Part shown: positions 25,686 through 37,868 of the stretch, in pieces
Layout of the letters: each line of letters opens with the position of its first letter
Position numbering within the stretch: the stretch's first letter is position 1
Assembly: GCF_007858535.1 (NCBI RefSeq)
Contig: NZ_CP040174.1
Location: forward strand, 2,790,001 to 2,854,000
DNA length: 64,000 nucleotides
From: Arthrobacter sp. UKPF54-2
Lineage (GTDB): Bacteria; Actinomycetota; Actinomycetes; Actinomycetales; Micrococcaceae
Direction: 5' to 3'
Program-made: the position numbers and the translations under genes
Notes under the pieces: model-generated
Seen by the model: only the letters and a program-made list of their open reading frames with translations
Told to the model about the DNA's origin: nothing
Database searches by the model: none

Positions 25686-27345
25686 CGACTCCTCTGGTGT
25701 TGCCAACAGCGGCGCCGGCCGTCCGCTGACGCGCAAGGAAATCAGGGCGCAGGAAAAGTCCCTGGCCACCCAGGGTCACGACGTCATCCCGCCCCAGGCC
25801 TTCGAGACCGGGCGCGAGACGCCCGACGCGACGCCAGCTTCAGCCGCGGCCCCCGAGGCCCCGCGCGAACCCGCCGCTGCACCGGAATTGCCCGATGCCT
25901 CGCCGACGGTCCACGAGCCCTTGCACGAGGAGCCGGTTCACGACGAGCCCGTGCACGAGGAGCCGGTTCACCAGCGGGTCGACCAGGATCCCGCGCCCGT
26001 GCACGAGGAGCCGGCCTACGAGGCCGTTGAAGAGCCCCTGCACGAGGAACCGGCCTACGAGGCCGTTGAGGCGCCCGTGCACGAGTACTCCGGGGGCATG
26101 TCCCGCGAAGAGACCCTGCGCCGCGCCGACGAGCTGCAGTACGGCTACGACTCCCACCACGAGGCCGACTACGCCCCGGGTTACGCGACTCACCCTGACG
26201 ATGAAGGCCATCATGCGTACGACGACGGAGCCGGCCACACGCTGATGGCCGGAGCCGCGTCCATCCCCACCGCCAAGGGCCCGTCCAAGAAGGTCCGCCG
26301 GCGCCGCCGCTTCCTCGCCCTTGTCCTGACGCTGACCGTCTTTGTGGTCGCGATCGTCGTCGGGGCCCAGTTCATCAAACCCCTGCTCGGCGGCGACACC
26401 GTGGCCGACTACCCGGGTCCGGGCACCGGCGAAGTGACCATCACCGTGCCGCCCGGCGCCGGCCCCAAGTCCGTCGCCACCGACCTGCAATCCAAGCAGG
26501 TCATCGCGAACCCGGACTCCTTCCTCAAGCAGTTCGCCGCCTCCGGCGGAGCGCTGAGCCCGGGCACCTTCACCATGCGCAAGGAAATGAGCAACTCGGA
26601 CGCCGTGGCCGCGCTGCTGAACAAGGACCAGGGCAAGGTCATGTACTTCGCACTGAGCGCCGGCATGCGCCTGAACGAGTCGCTCCAGGCCATCTCCCAG
26701 GGCACCGGGGTTTCCGTGACGGAACTGAAGGCGCTTAGTGATTCCCCGGCCCAATTCGGCGTTCCGGCCAAGGCCAAGAACCTCGAAGGCTTCCTGTTCC
26801 CCGGCGAATACCGGTTCCCGGTCGGGACCAGCGCCAAGGACGTGCTGGCGAAGCTCGTCGGCAGCACGCTCGATGAGCTGAAGTCCCAGGGGGTCACCGA
26901 TCCCAACAAGCAGTACGACGCCGTCACCGTCGCGAGTATCGTGCAGGCCGAAGGCGGCCAGGCCGAGTACGGTGATGTGGCCGGCGCGATCTACAACCGG
27001 CTCAAGCCCAACAACACTGAGACGAACGGCCTGATCCAGTCCGACGCCACGGTGACCTACGGGCTGGGTATCCGGAGCTTCCACATCGACGAGGCGCAGA
27101 AGGCCGACAAGTCCAACCCGTACAACACGTACGCCAACACCGGCCTGCCGGCCGGCCCGATCGGTTCGCCGGGCAAGACGGCTATCGATGCCGCCGCCAA
27201 GCCCAAGACCAACGATTACCTCTACTGGGTGACCATCAACCTGGACACCAAGGAGACGAAGTTCTCCAAGACCCTGGCGGAGCACAACGGCTACGTGGCC
27301 AAGTACAACGCCTGGTGCGAGGCTAACCCCGGACGCTGCGTGTGA
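25666..27345 (+). CDS. mltG: Endolytic murein transglycosylase MltG
   Basis: Membrane enzyme that cuts nascent glycan strands and is thought to set their length. 559 residues: a cytoplasmic N-terminal region of ~210 residues with acidic repeats (HEEP, AYEAVE units at about residues 80-145), a TM helix at about 215-235 (FLALVLTLTVFVVAIVVGAQF), a LysM-like domain (VTITVPPGAGPKSVATDLQ) and the YceG catalytic domain, with the probable catalytic Glu429 in ASIVQAEGGQAEYGDVAGAIYNRL and LPAGPIGSPG near the end. GTG start at 25666 with CGGAAGG upstream. The cytoplasmic repeat region is absent from E. coli MltG (340 aa). Confidence 0.93.
   Translation: MSPVNHDDSSGVANSGAGRPLTRKEIRAQEKSLATQGHDVIPPQAFETGRETPDATPASAAAPEAPREPAAAPELPDASPTVHEPLHEEPVHDEPVHEEPVHQRVDQDPAPVHEEPAYEAVEEPLHEEPAYEAVEAPVHEYSGGMSREETLRRADELQYGYDSHHEADYAPGYATHPDDEGHHAYDDGAGHTLMAGAASIPTAKGPSKKVRRRRRFLALVLTLTVFVVAIVVGAQFIKPLLGGDTVADYPGPGTGEVTITVPPGAGPKSVATDLQSKQVIANPDSFLKQFAASGGALSPGTFTMRKEMSNSDAVAALLNKDQGKVMYFALSAGMRLNESLQAISQGTGVSVTELKALSDSPAQFGVPAKAKNLEGFLFPGEYRFPVGTSAKDVLAKLVGSTLDELKSQGVTDPNKQYDAVTVASIVQAEGGQAEYGDVAGAIYNRLKPNNTETNGLIQSDATVTYGLGIRSFHIDEAQKADKSNPYNTYANTGLPAGPIGSPGKTAIDAAAKPKTNDYLYWVTINLDTKETKFSKTLAEHNGYVAKYNAWCEANPGRCV
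25912..26090 (+). repeat. Imperfect coding repeats in mltG
   Basis: Short units encoding HEEPVH and EEPAYEAVE recur several times (CACGAGGAGCC occurs repeatedly), giving an acidic, histidine-spaced tract in the cytoplasmic part of MltG. Repeats of this kind can change copy number by slippage, so strain-to-strain length variation is expected. Confidence 0.7.
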
Positions 27346-28214
27346 CGCTGCGGGCTGCCGTCCTCGGCCATCCCATCGGCCACTCGAAGTCCCCGGTCCT
27401 GCACCGCGCCGCCTACAGCCAACTCGGCGCCGGCCTGGACTATGAGGCCATCGACGTCACCATCGACGCGCTCCCGGCCTTTATGGCCGGGGTGCGCGCG
27501 GACGGGCGCTGGCGCGGGCTGTCCGTGACGATGCCGCTCAAGGGTGCCATGGCCGCCGAGGTGGACGAGGTCCGCGGCGTGGCCCGGCAACTGGGGGTCA
27601 TCAACACCGTGGCCTTAGAAACCGCGGACGCGACGGGCAACGCCCGCGCCCGGCTCATCGGCTACAACACCGACGTCGCGGGCATCGTGAACGCCCTGCG
27701 CTACGCCGGCGTTGCCCCGAAGCCCTCCGCCGCCATCCTCGGCGGCGGCGGAACCGCCGCCGCCGCCGTGGCCGCCCTCAAGGAACTCGGGGCACCGTCC
27801 GCGACAATCTTCGTCCGGGACACCGGCCGCGCCACGGAGGCCAGGGCCGCGGCCGCCGCCGTCGGACTGGAACTGCAGGTACTGCCGCTCGCCGGTGCGG
27901 CGGCAGCGCTGGCGGCCGCCGACGTCGTCGTCTCCACACTGCCGCCGCGCGCCGCGGACCCCGTGGCGGAAGAACTCACCCGGCTGCAAGGCGTGGAAAG
28001 CGGGGTGCTGCTGGATGTCGCCTACGATCCCTGGCCCAGCCGGATCGCCGCGGCCTGGACCGCCGCGGGCGGGAAAGTGGTGCCGGGCCTCGAGATGCTG
28101 CTCTACCAGGCGGTTGAGCAGGTACGGCTCTTCACCGGCCTCGGCGGACCCGTCCCGGCCGAGGTCATAGATGTGATGTGTGACGCAGTCGGGGTGCCTC
28201 GACGGGTGTTCTGA
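27342..28214 (+). CDS. aroE: Shikimate dehydrogenase
   Basis: Reduces 3-dehydroshikimate to shikimate with NADPH. 290 residues: [20 protein letters not shown] (substrate site), the catalytic Lys in [24 protein letters not shown] (conserved Asp), and a dinucleotide-binding glycine loop [16 protein letters not shown]. The usual NADP-specific basic residue cluster is less clear. GTG start at 27342 overlaps the mltG stop (GTGA). Followed by aroC, aroK and aroB, so the chorismate pathway steps are grouped. Confidence 0.92.
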   Translation: MTLRAAVLGHPIGHSKSPVLHRAAYSQLGAGLDYEAIDVTIDALPAFMAGVRADGRWRGLSVTMPLKGAMAAEVDEVRGVARQLGVINTVALETADATGNARARLIGYNTDVAGIVNALRYAGVAPKPSAAILGGGGTAAAAVAALKELGAPSATIFVRDTGRATEARAAAAAVGLELQVLPLAGAAAALAAADVVVSTLPPRAADPVAEELTRLQGVESGVLLDVAYDPWPSRIAAAWTAAGGKVVPGLEMLLYQAVEQVRLFTGLGGPVPAEVIDVMCDAVGVPRRVF

Positions 28215-28240
28215 GGGCCATGCATGGCAGGATGGATCGT

Positions 28241-29439
28241 ATGTTGCGTTGGTTGACTGCCGGAGAATCCCATGGTCCGGCCCTGGTCGGAATTATCGAA
28301 GGCGTCCCCGCCGGTGTTGAGCTCAGCAGCGACCGGATCGTCGAAGCGCTGGCCCGCCGGCGGCTCGGCTACGGCCGCGGCGCCCGGATGAAGTTCGAAC
28401 AGGACGTCGTAACCGTCCTCGGCGGCGTGCGCCACGGACTGACCCAGGGCGGCCCCGTCGCCATCCAGGTCGGCAACACCGAATGGCCCAAGTGGGAACA
28501 GATCATGTCTGCCGACCCGGTGGACCCCGAGGTCCTCGCCGACCAGGCCCGCAACGCACCCCTCACCCGGCCCCGGCCCGGCCACGCCGACTTCACCGGC
28601 ATGCAGAAGTACGGCTTCGACGAGGCCCGCCCCGTCCTGGAACGCGCCAGCGCCCGCGAAACCGCCACCCGCGTAGCCCTGGGTGCCGTCGCCGCCGCCT
28701 TCCTCGAACAGCTCGGCATCAAACTCGTCTCGCACACGGTCTCCATCGCCAGCGTCTCCGTCCCGGAGGGCCGGCCGTTGCCGGCGCCGGACAACGTGCT
28801 GGCCCTCGACGCCGACCCGCTGCGCTGCTTCGACCGTGAGACGTCCGACGCCATGGTCGCCGAAGTGGACGCGGCGCACAAGGAAGGCGAAACGCTTGGC
28901 GGCGTCGTCGAAGTCCTCGCCTACGGACTGCCGCCGGGACTGGGCAGCTACGTCCACTGGGACCGCCGCCTCGACTCGCGCCTGGCCGCTGCCCTGATGG
29001 GCATCCAGGCCATCAAGGGCGTGGAGGTCGGCGACGGGTTCCTCACCGCCGCGCGCCGCGGTTCCGCCGCCCACGACGAGATCGTCAAGGACACGGACGG
29101 CCGCATCATCCGGACCTCCAACCGCGCCGGCGGCATCGAGGGCGGCATGAGCATCGGCGACGTGCTCCGCGTCCGGGCGGCCATGAAGCCCATTGCGACC
29201 GTGCCGCGGGCGCTGCGGACCGTGGACGTCAGCACCGGGGAGGCCGCCAAGGCGCACCACCAGCGCTCGGACGTGTGTGCGGTTCCGGCCGCGGGCGTTG
29301 TGGCCGAAGCCATGGTGGCCCTGGTCCTCGCCGAGGCGGTTACGGAAAAGTTCGGCGGCGACTCCGTGCAGGAGACCGCCCGCAATATCAAGGGTTACCT
29401 GGACAACATTCCGGCGTCCCTGGACTCGATCGGGCACTA

Positions 29440-29440
<1 letters not shown>
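28241..29440 (+). CDS. aroC: Chorismate synthase
   Basis: FMN-dependent enzyme making chorismate from EPSP. 399 residues from ATG 28241; the start is chosen because [16 protein letters not shown] is the conserved N-terminus and AGGA lies about 9 bases upstream; an in-frame ATG at 28220 would add 7 residues. Signatures: [47 protein letters not shown] and [13 protein letters not shown]. Its stop codon shares a base with the aroK start. Confidence 0.95.
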
Positions 29441-31156
<1,716 letters not shown>

Positions 31157-31157
<1 letters not shown>

Positions 31158-31675
31158 TGGTCAGCGACAGCGCCGGCACCAGCGAGTGGCCCGACGGCGG
31201 GTTCCCCGGCATCCGGATCAATCCGGAAACCCTGATGCCGCAGCTCGTCAACGAGGAAGCCTGCGCCGCGGCGCTGGCTTCCTCCACCGACCCCACCGAC
31301 CGGATCTTCGTGCGCCTTGTGGAGGGCCACCCGGGCGAGGCCGCCGAGCTGCTGGCCGAAGCCCGGTACAAGGACCCGGACTCCTTCCGGCTGCGGATGT
31401 TCGAGGCCGAGGTCCTGCGGGTATCGCACCGCTTCGACCGCGCCGTCGAACTCTACCGCCAGCTCCTCGCCGAGGCGCAGGGCACCCCGGAAGAGGCCGC
31501 CGTCCGGCAGCACCTGGGCCGTTCCCACTTCGCCGCTGGCAACATCGCCGCCGCCGTCGAATCCTTCGCCCGGGCGTTGGACCTGCGCGTGGCGGGCGCC
31601 GCGGACGCGTCGCTGATCTACTCCTCCACGGTTGCGCTGCAGCGGGCCCGGGACGTGCTCGACCTGGCCTGCTGA
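31157..31675 (+). CDS. TPR-containing protein of unknown function
   Basis: A 172-residue cytoplasmic protein (no signal or TM segment) whose ATG shares one base with the aroB stop. Helical repeats fit tetratricopeptide units: about residues 70-105 (DSFRLRMFEAEVLRVSHRFDRAVELYRQLL) and 113-145 (EEAAVRQHLGRSHFAAGNIAAAVESFARAL). The first ~45 residues have IRINPETLMPQLVNEEACAAAL. Role unknown; the tight coupling to aroB suggests co-expression with the aromatic pathway, but scaffold proteins of this type often have unrelated roles. It ends 146 bases before efp. Confidence 0.75.
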
Positions 31676-31707
31676 CGGCCCGTCCGGCAGCGGCCGCGCA
31701 AAACCGG

Positions 31708-31821
31708 TAGAATGGTTCTTGGATTTTTGATAAATACGCGCTGGCAGGCCCTTTTCGGCTCGCCTGCCTGGCATAAGCGGCTGGCAGCTAGAACCAGTCC
31801 ACGAGGAAACCTGAGGATACT
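31708..31821 (+). promoter_or_regulatory. efp: efp promoter and structured leader
   Basis: TAGAAT at 31708-31713 is a strong -10 match, giving a leader of about 100 bases. It contains GGCAGGC (31743-31749) complementary to GCCTGCC (31762-31768), and a longer-range pair TGGTTCT (about 31713-31720) with AGAACCA (about 31791-31798). The ribosome-binding site is GAGGA shortly before the GTG. This suggests efp-nusB can be expressed independently of the aro genes. Confidence 0.45.
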
Positions 31822-32385
31822 GTGGCAACGACTAACGACATCAAGAACGGAACCGTGCTGAAGCTTGAGGGCCAGCTCTGGAACATCATCGAGTTCCAGC
31901 ACGTCAAGCCCGGCAAGGGTGGCGCCTTTGTGCGGACCAAGATGCGCAACGTGATGTCCGGCAAGGTCGTCGACAAGACCTTCAACGCCGGCCTCAAGAT
32001 CGAGACCGCCACCGTGGACCGCCGCGACTACCAGTACCTGTACCAGGACGGCGCCGACTTCGTGTTCATGGACACCTCGGACTTCGACCAGCTCACCGTG
32101 CCCGCCGCCACCGTCGGCGACGCCACCAACTTCATGCTCGAGAACCAGATGGTGAACATCGCCATCCACGAGGGCAACCCGCTGTACATCGAACTGCCGC
32201 CGAGCGTCGTGCTGGAAATCACCTACACCGAGCCGGGCCTGCAGGGCGACCGCTCCTCGGCCGGCACCAAGCCCGCCACGCTCGAGACCGGCTACGAGAT
32301 CCAGGTGCCGCTGTTCGTCGAGAACAACACCAAGGTCAAGGTCGACACCCGCGACGGCAGCTACCTTGGCCGGGTCAACGACTAG
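31822..32385 (+). CDS. efp: Elongation factor P
   Basis: tRNA-shaped factor that rescues ribosomes stalled on proline runs. 187 residues in three OB-like domains: [21 protein letters not shown], the tip loop [12 protein letters not shown] with Lys32, and the C-terminal [11 protein letters not shown]. No EpmA/EpmB genes are in the window; actinobacterial EF-P is thought to work unmodified with a PGKGP loop, whereas this one reads PGKGG. GTG start at 31822. nusB starts on the last base of its stop. Confidence 0.96.
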   Translation: MATTNDIKNGTVLKLEGQLWNIIEFQHVKPGKGGAFVRTKMRNVMSGKVVDKTFNAGLKIETATVDRRDYQYLYQDGADFVFMDTSDFDQLTVPAATVGDATNFMLENQMVNIAIHEGNPLYIELPPSVVLEITYTEPGLQGDRSSAGTKPATLETGYEIQVPLFVENNTKVKVDTRDGSYLGRVND

Positions 32386-32795
32386 TGAGCGCACGCGGTA
32401 AGGCCCGCAACCGGGCCCTGGATGTTCTCTTCGAGGCGGAGCAGCGCTCCACCTCGGCATTCGATGTGCTGCGTTCCCGTCGTGAACAGACGGACCAGAT
32501 CATCAACCCGTACACCCTGGAAATCGTCGAGGGTGTTGTGTCCCACCAGAGCGCCATCGACGAGTTCCTCGAAACCTACTCGCAGGGATGGTCGCTGGAG
32601 CGGATGCCCTCGGTGGACCGCATCATCCTGCGGATCGGCACCTGGGAACTGCTTTACAACGACGACGTCCCCGACGGTGTCGCCGTCAGCGAGGCCGTGG
32701 CGCTGGCCAAGACGCTCTCGACGGACGAGTCGCCGCAGTTCATCAACGGCCTGCTGGGCCGTCTGCAGCAGCTCAAGCCGTCGCTGCTGGCCTAG
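32385..32795 (+). CDS. nusB: Transcription antitermination factor NusB
   Basis: RNA-binding partner of NusE (S10) in rRNA antitermination. 136 residues, all helical: KARNRALDVLFEAEQR, DEFLETYSQGWSLERMPSVDRIILRIGTWELL, DVPDGVAVSEAVALAKTLSTDESPQFINGLLGRL. GTG start at 32385 overlaps the efp stop by one base. efp-nusB is a common pair. A strong terminator follows. Confidence 0.96.
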   Translation: MSARGKARNRALDVLFEAEQRSTSAFDVLRSRREQTDQIINPYTLEIVEGVVSHQSAIDEFLETYSQGWSLERMPSVDRIILRIGTWELLYNDDVPDGVAVSEAVALAKTLSTDESPQFINGLLGRLQQLKPSLLA

Positions 32796-32813
32796 CCGCA
32801 TAGAATCACCCCC

Positions 32814-32859
32814 AAGGGCCGGAGCCCGCCGCGAGGCGGGCGCCGGCCCTTTGCGTTTC
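32814..32859. terminator. Strong terminator between nusB and prsW-like gene
   Basis: AAGGGCCGG-A-GCCCGCC (32814-32830), loop GCGA, GGCGGGC-G-CCGGCCCTT (32835-32851): 16 pairs with one A/G mismatch, then TTGCGTTTCT. The stem ends AAGGG/CCCTT, so it can act in both directions, suiting its position between convergent genes. Confidence 0.85.
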
Positions 32860-32907
32860 TCCCCGGCTCCGGGGCGGGAGGGTCCGAAGAGGTCAGGCTC
32901 GAAACAC

Positions 32908-34170
32908 TCAGCGCAGCAGGGCCTTGCGCAGGGCCCGGACCTCATCCAGCTGGTGCCGCTCGTCGAGCTGGTGCGCCGCAACGTCCCGGCCGCTGAGGAT
33001 CCGCTGGCGGGTGAAGGCCAGCCGGGTGGCGGCGTGCAGGAACGCGTTCATTTCCGCGGCCCGGCCGATTGACCGGGCCCAGCGCTTCGCCCCGCGGCGC
33101 CCTGCCGGGGTGGCCAGCATTGCCACCTCCTGGCCGGTGAACCAGCCCGCCGCCGCGTACTCCTGAAGCCGTTGCCGGGTCAGCCGGCGCTCGGCAACGC
33201 GCAGCAGCACCACCACCAGGACGGCCAGCAGGAAGATCGGCACCTGGACCAGGATGTACTGCGCCAGGAAATCCTGACCCATCGAGTTCCAGCCGCTGTG
33301 CAGGACCATGGCAGGGACCAGGCCCACCGGGAAAGCGAGCAGCGTCAGGCCGTTGTGCCAGCGCCGCGCCGCGAAGCCCAGGATGAGCCCGGTGGTGCCG
33401 GTGAAGATGGCGTGGGCGAACGGTGACATCACCCCGCGCAAGAAGAACACGACGGCCAGGTCCGTACCCGGGGTGCTGGACTCCGCGATGGCCCGGCCGA
33501 AGTACAGGATGTTCTCGGTGAAGGCGAAGCCGCCGGCAATGGTGAACGCAAAAACGACGCCGTCGACCGGACCGTCGAACTGCTTCCGGGCGAAGACCAG
33601 CAGCAGCAACAGGCCCAGCGACTTCGCGAACTCCTCCACGACCGGAGCCTGGACGGTCACGGCAAAGGTCCGGTAGTCCAATCCGGACGCCGGGCCCGCG
33701 GCGAGCGAAAAGAACGGCTGGAGCAGCATCGTGACGGCCACCGAGACCAGCGCGCCCCAGGCGAAGGCGAAAAACAGCAGCCGCTTCGGCTCGGGCTCCC
33801 AGCGGTCAATGTAGCGGACCGCCAGCAGCACCGAGCCCAGCGGCAACAGCGAGGCGATGAACCCCACCACGAAACCGCCGGGACCGGTGTTCTCCAGCAG
33901 AAAGGGCAGCACCAGGAACAGGCTCACGAAGGCGAGGACACCGCCGCCCAGCACCAGCACCGCCACACCGGTCGAGGCGCCGGCCCGCGGCGCCGTAGAC
34001 GCCGGCGGCAGGACCGGCTGCCCGGACGGGCCGCCGGCCGGCGCGTGGCCCGGACCCGGCGCAGGCCGGTAAAACTGCGGCCGGACCTGGCCCAGCCAGC
34101 TGGGGTTGGCCTGCTGCGGGCTCTGGCCGGGCGGACCCTGCCGGCCGGGCGGGGGATCGAAGCTTGTCAT
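32908..34170 (-). CDS. PrsW-family intramembrane metalloprotease
   Basis: Polytopic membrane protein of 420 residues related to B. subtilis PrsW, which cleaves the anti-sigma factor RsiW. The first ~65 residues are Pro/Gly/Gln-rich and cytoplasmic. About eight TM helices follow. Conserved membrane motifs: VVEEFAKSLG (E179, E180, K183), AFTEN (E219), SPFAHAIFTG (H253) and HSGWN, which fit the metal-site pattern. ATG at 34170. The substrate is unknown and no anti-sigma factor gene is nearby. The C-terminal ~80 residues are basic and probably cytoplasmic. Confidence 0.85.
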   Translation of the reverse strand: MTSFDPPPGRQGPPGQSPQQANPSWLGQVRPQFYRPAPGPGHAPAGGPSGQPVLPPASTAPRAGASTGVAVLVLGGGVLAFVSLFLVLPFLLENTGPGGFVVGFIASLLPLGSVLLAVRYIDRWEPEPKRLLFFAFAWGALVSVAVTMLLQPFFSLAAGPASGLDYRTFAVTVQAPVVEEFAKSLGLLLLLVFARKQFDGPVDGVVFAFTIAGGFAFTENILYFGRAIAESSTPGTDLAVVFFLRGVMSPFAHAIFTGTTGLILGFAARRWHNGLTLLAFPVGLVPAMVLHSGWNSMGQDFLAQYILVQVPIFLLAVLVVVLLRVAERRLTRQRLQEYAAAGWFTGQEVAMLATPAGRRGAKRWARSIGRAAEMNAFLHAATRLAFTRQRILSGRDVAAHQLDERHQLDEVRALRKALLR

Positions 34171-34326
34171 GGCACGAGCCTAGGGCGCGGGTGCCGCGCG
34201 GCCCAAGACGAGGCCCCGGACGAGGCCGGGATGCGGGCCGCGGATGTGACGCACGCCGCCCTTCCCGGCGCCGGGCGGCGGCTGCCCGTGTGGTAATTTG
34301 AAAGAGCAAATGATCCTTTTTTAATT

Positions 34327-34342
34327 CCGTCCCGTGAGGCGG
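34327..34342 (+). promoter_or_regulatory. Predicted PyrR RNA-binding loop in the pyr leader
   Basis: 34330-34340 reads TCCCGTGAGGC, an exact match to the core UCCNGNGAGGY of the PyrR-binding consensus. Flanking CCG (34327-34329) and CGG (34340-34342) close a short stem with the CC/GG pairs inside, leaving a CGTGA loop. It sits directly before the ribosome-binding site of pyrR (AGGGGAG at about 34346-34352). Binding of PyrR plus UMP there would be expected to block initiation, as reported for mycobacteria. Confidence 0.65.
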
Positions 34343-34360
34343 GGAAAGGGGAGACGAGCG

Positions 34361-34956
34361 TTGACTTCTGTTCCAGAAGCACCGGTTCCGGCCAAGGTCC
34401 AGCTCAGCAGGGTTGTCCTCAACCAGGCTGACATCGACCGTGCACTCACTCGTATCGCCCATGAGATTCTCGAGTCCAACAAGGGCTCCCAGGACCTGGT
34501 CCTACTGGGCATCCCGCGGCGGGGTTACCCGCTTGCCGTGCGGCTCGCCGCAAAAATCGCCGCCGCCGACCCCACCGTGGACCCCGCCGCGATCGTCGGC
34601 CAGCTGGATGTGACCATGTTCCGTGACGACCTCTCGCACCAGCCGACCCGGCCGCCGTACCCCACCCAGCTGCCCCGCACCGGCATCGACAACAAAGTCG
34701 TGGTCCTAATCGACGACGTCCTGTACTCGGGGCGAACCATCCGCGCCGCGCTGGACGCGATCATCGACCTCGGCCGGCCCCGGATCGTCCGCCTCGCCGT
34801 CCTGATCGACCGTGGCCACCGGGAGCTGCCGATCCGCGCCGACCATGTCGGCAAAAACCTTCCCACTTCCTCCGCGGAAAAGGTCCGCGTCCGGCTCGAG
34901 GAAACCGATTCCGCCGACGGCGGCGCCGTCAATGAAGTCGTCATCGAGGCCACCGC

Positions 34957-34960
<4 letters not shown>
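34361..34960 (+). CDS. pyrR: Bifunctional pyr operon regulator / uracil phosphoribosyltransferase PyrR
   Basis: RNA-binding regulator that senses UMP and represses the pyr operon, with weak UPRTase activity. 199 residues from TTG 34361, chosen because AGGGGAG lies about 8 bases before it; an in-frame GTG at 34334 lies inside the predicted PyrR-binding hairpin and has no such site. Family motifs: [24 protein letters not shown], and the PRPP loop [21 protein letters not shown]. The stop overlaps the pyrB start (ATGA). First gene of the operon, so it regulates itself. Confidence 0.94.
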
Positions 34961-35963
<1,003 letters not shown>

Positions 35964-35964
<1 letters not shown>

Positions 35965-37346
35965 TGGCATCACAGCAACAGGACGCGGGCAGCACCGGCG
36001 CCTACCTCATCCGGGGAGCCTCGATCCTCGGCGGGCCCGCCGAGGACCTACTGATCCGCGACGGGGTCATCGCCGCCCGCGGCCGGGACCTCACCGCGGA
36101 GAACGCCACCGTCATTGAAGCCGCCGGCCTCGTGGCCCTGCCCGGCATGGTGGACATCCACACGCACCTGCGTGAACCCGGCCGCGAGGACGCCGAAACG
36201 GTCGAGACCGGCACCCGCGCCGCCGCCCTGGGCGGCTACACGGCCGTGCATGCCATGGCCAACAGCACCCCGGTGGCGGACACCGCCGGCGTCGTCGAAC
36301 AGGTCCTCACCCTGGGCCGCGCCGCAGGCTGGGTGGACGTCCGCCCGGTCGGCGCCGTCACGGTCGGCCTGGCCGGCGAGCAACTCGCCGAACTCGGCGC
36401 CATGGCCGACTCGCGCGCCAAAGTGCGGGTCTTCTCCGACGACGGGATCTGCGTCAGCGACCCGGTGCTGATGCGCCGGGCGCTGGAGTACGTCAAGGCG
36501 TTCGACGGCGTCGTCGCCCAGCACGCGCAGGAACCGCGGCTCACCGCCGGCGCGCAGATGAACGAGGGCGTGGTCTCCGCGGTGCTCGGCCTCACCGGCT
36601 GGCCCGCCGTCGCCGAGGAAAGCATCATCGCCCGTGACGTGCTGCTCGCCCAGCACGTCGGGTCCCGGCTGCACGTCTGCCACGTTTCTACCGCGGGTTC
36701 CGTGGAAATCATCCGCTGGGCCAAATCCCGCGGCATCAACGTCACGGCCGAGGTCACCCCGCACCACCTCTGGCTGACCGATGAGCTGGTCCGCAGCTAC
36801 GACCCGGTCTACAAGGTCAACCCGCCGCTGCGCACGGACGAGGACGTCGAGGCGCTGCGCGCGGCGCTGGCGGACGGCACGATCGACGTCGTCGGCACCG
36901 ACCACGCCCCGCACCCGAGCGAACATAAGGAATGCGAGTGGGCGCAGGCCGCGATGGGCATGACCGGGCTGGAGACCGCGCTGTCGGTGGTGCAGCACAC
37001 CATGATTGAAACCGGGCTGATGGGCTGGGCCGACTTCGCCCGCATGACCTCCGCCGCCCCCGCCGCGATCGGCCGGCTCGAGCACCAGGGCCGTCCGCTG
37101 GAGGCCGGCGAACCCGCCAACGTCACACTCGTGGACCCGGCTGCGCGCTGGACAGTGGACCCTTCTAAGATGGCAACCATGGGCCGTAACTCTCCGTTTG
37201 CCGGCCGGGAACTCCCGGGCAAGGTGGTGGCCACCTTCTTCAAGGGACATCCGACCGTCCTGAACGGCGAACTCAACACCCCGTACCGGTGGCTCCCCGA
37301 GGGCACAGAGACCCCCGACACCGCGTCGGCGGCGGGCCGCCCCTGA
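35964..37346 (+). CDS. pyrC: Dihydroorotase
   Basis: Zinc enzyme that closes the dihydroorotate ring. 460 residues from ATG 35964, which shares one base with the pyrB stop. Class I (multi-metal) type: DIHTHLREPGREDAETVETGT, HAQEPRL, HVCHVSTAGSVEIIRWAK, VTPHHLWLTDE, and the catalytic Asp in GTDHAPHPSEHK. Slightly longer than usual (about 430) because of short N- and C-terminal extensions. Its stop shares a base with the start of the PH-like gene. Confidence 0.96.
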
Positions 37347-37864
37347 TGGTCAAGGAACTCTCCCTGCTGTTCACGCTGGTCCTGATCGGCGCCGCGCTGG
37401 TCCTGATCTGGCTCGGCTGGCGGAACCGGCTGCGGCGCCAGGCCGACGTTGAACCCCTGCCCGCGGTTCCCGCCGGGCTGGGCGGCCCGCTGGCCGCCGC
37501 CGACGGCCAATACGTCGCCACCACCACCGCCGGGGACTGGCTGGACCGGATCGCCGTCCACCAGCTGGGCATCCGCACCAACGCCGTGCTCAGCGCCCAC
37601 CCCGAAGGTGTGCTCTTCGACCGCTCCGGCGCCGGGCCCGTCTTCATCCCGGCCGCGCGGCTCACCGGCGTCCGGCAGGAGAGCGGCATGGCCGGAAAGT
37701 TCGTCGAAAAGGATGGCCTGCTGGTGCTCAGCTGGATGCTCGGCTCCCGGGAACTCGACACCGGGTTCCGCACCCGCCGGGCCGAAGACAAGGCCCTGCT
37801 CCTGGCCACCCTCCAAGATTTGATCTCCGCAGCCCCTCAGGCAGAAGCCGATAGTGGAAAGTAA
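37346..37864 (+). CDS. PH-like domain membrane protein in the pyr operon
   Basis: 172 residues: one N-terminal TM helix (about residues 4-22, [21 protein letters not shown]), a basic stop-transfer stretch (RNRLRRQ), and a compact domain (about 45-160) with [39 protein letters not shown] and [18 protein letters not shown], resembling the bacterial PH-like domain assigned to this position in many actinobacterial pyr operons. No enzyme motif. The start shares a base with the pyrC stop and the end overlaps the most upstream possible carA start, so it is translated with the operon. Function unknown. Confidence 0.8.
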   Translation: MVKELSLLFTLVLIGAALVLIWLGWRNRLRRQADVEPLPAVPAGLGGPLAAADGQYVATTTAGDWLDRIAVHQLGIRTNAVLSAHPEGVLFDRSGAGPVFIPAARLTGVRQESGMAGKFVEKDGLLVLSWMLGSRELDTGFRTRRAEDKALLLATLQDLISAAPQAEADSGK

Positions 37865-37868
37865 CGAC

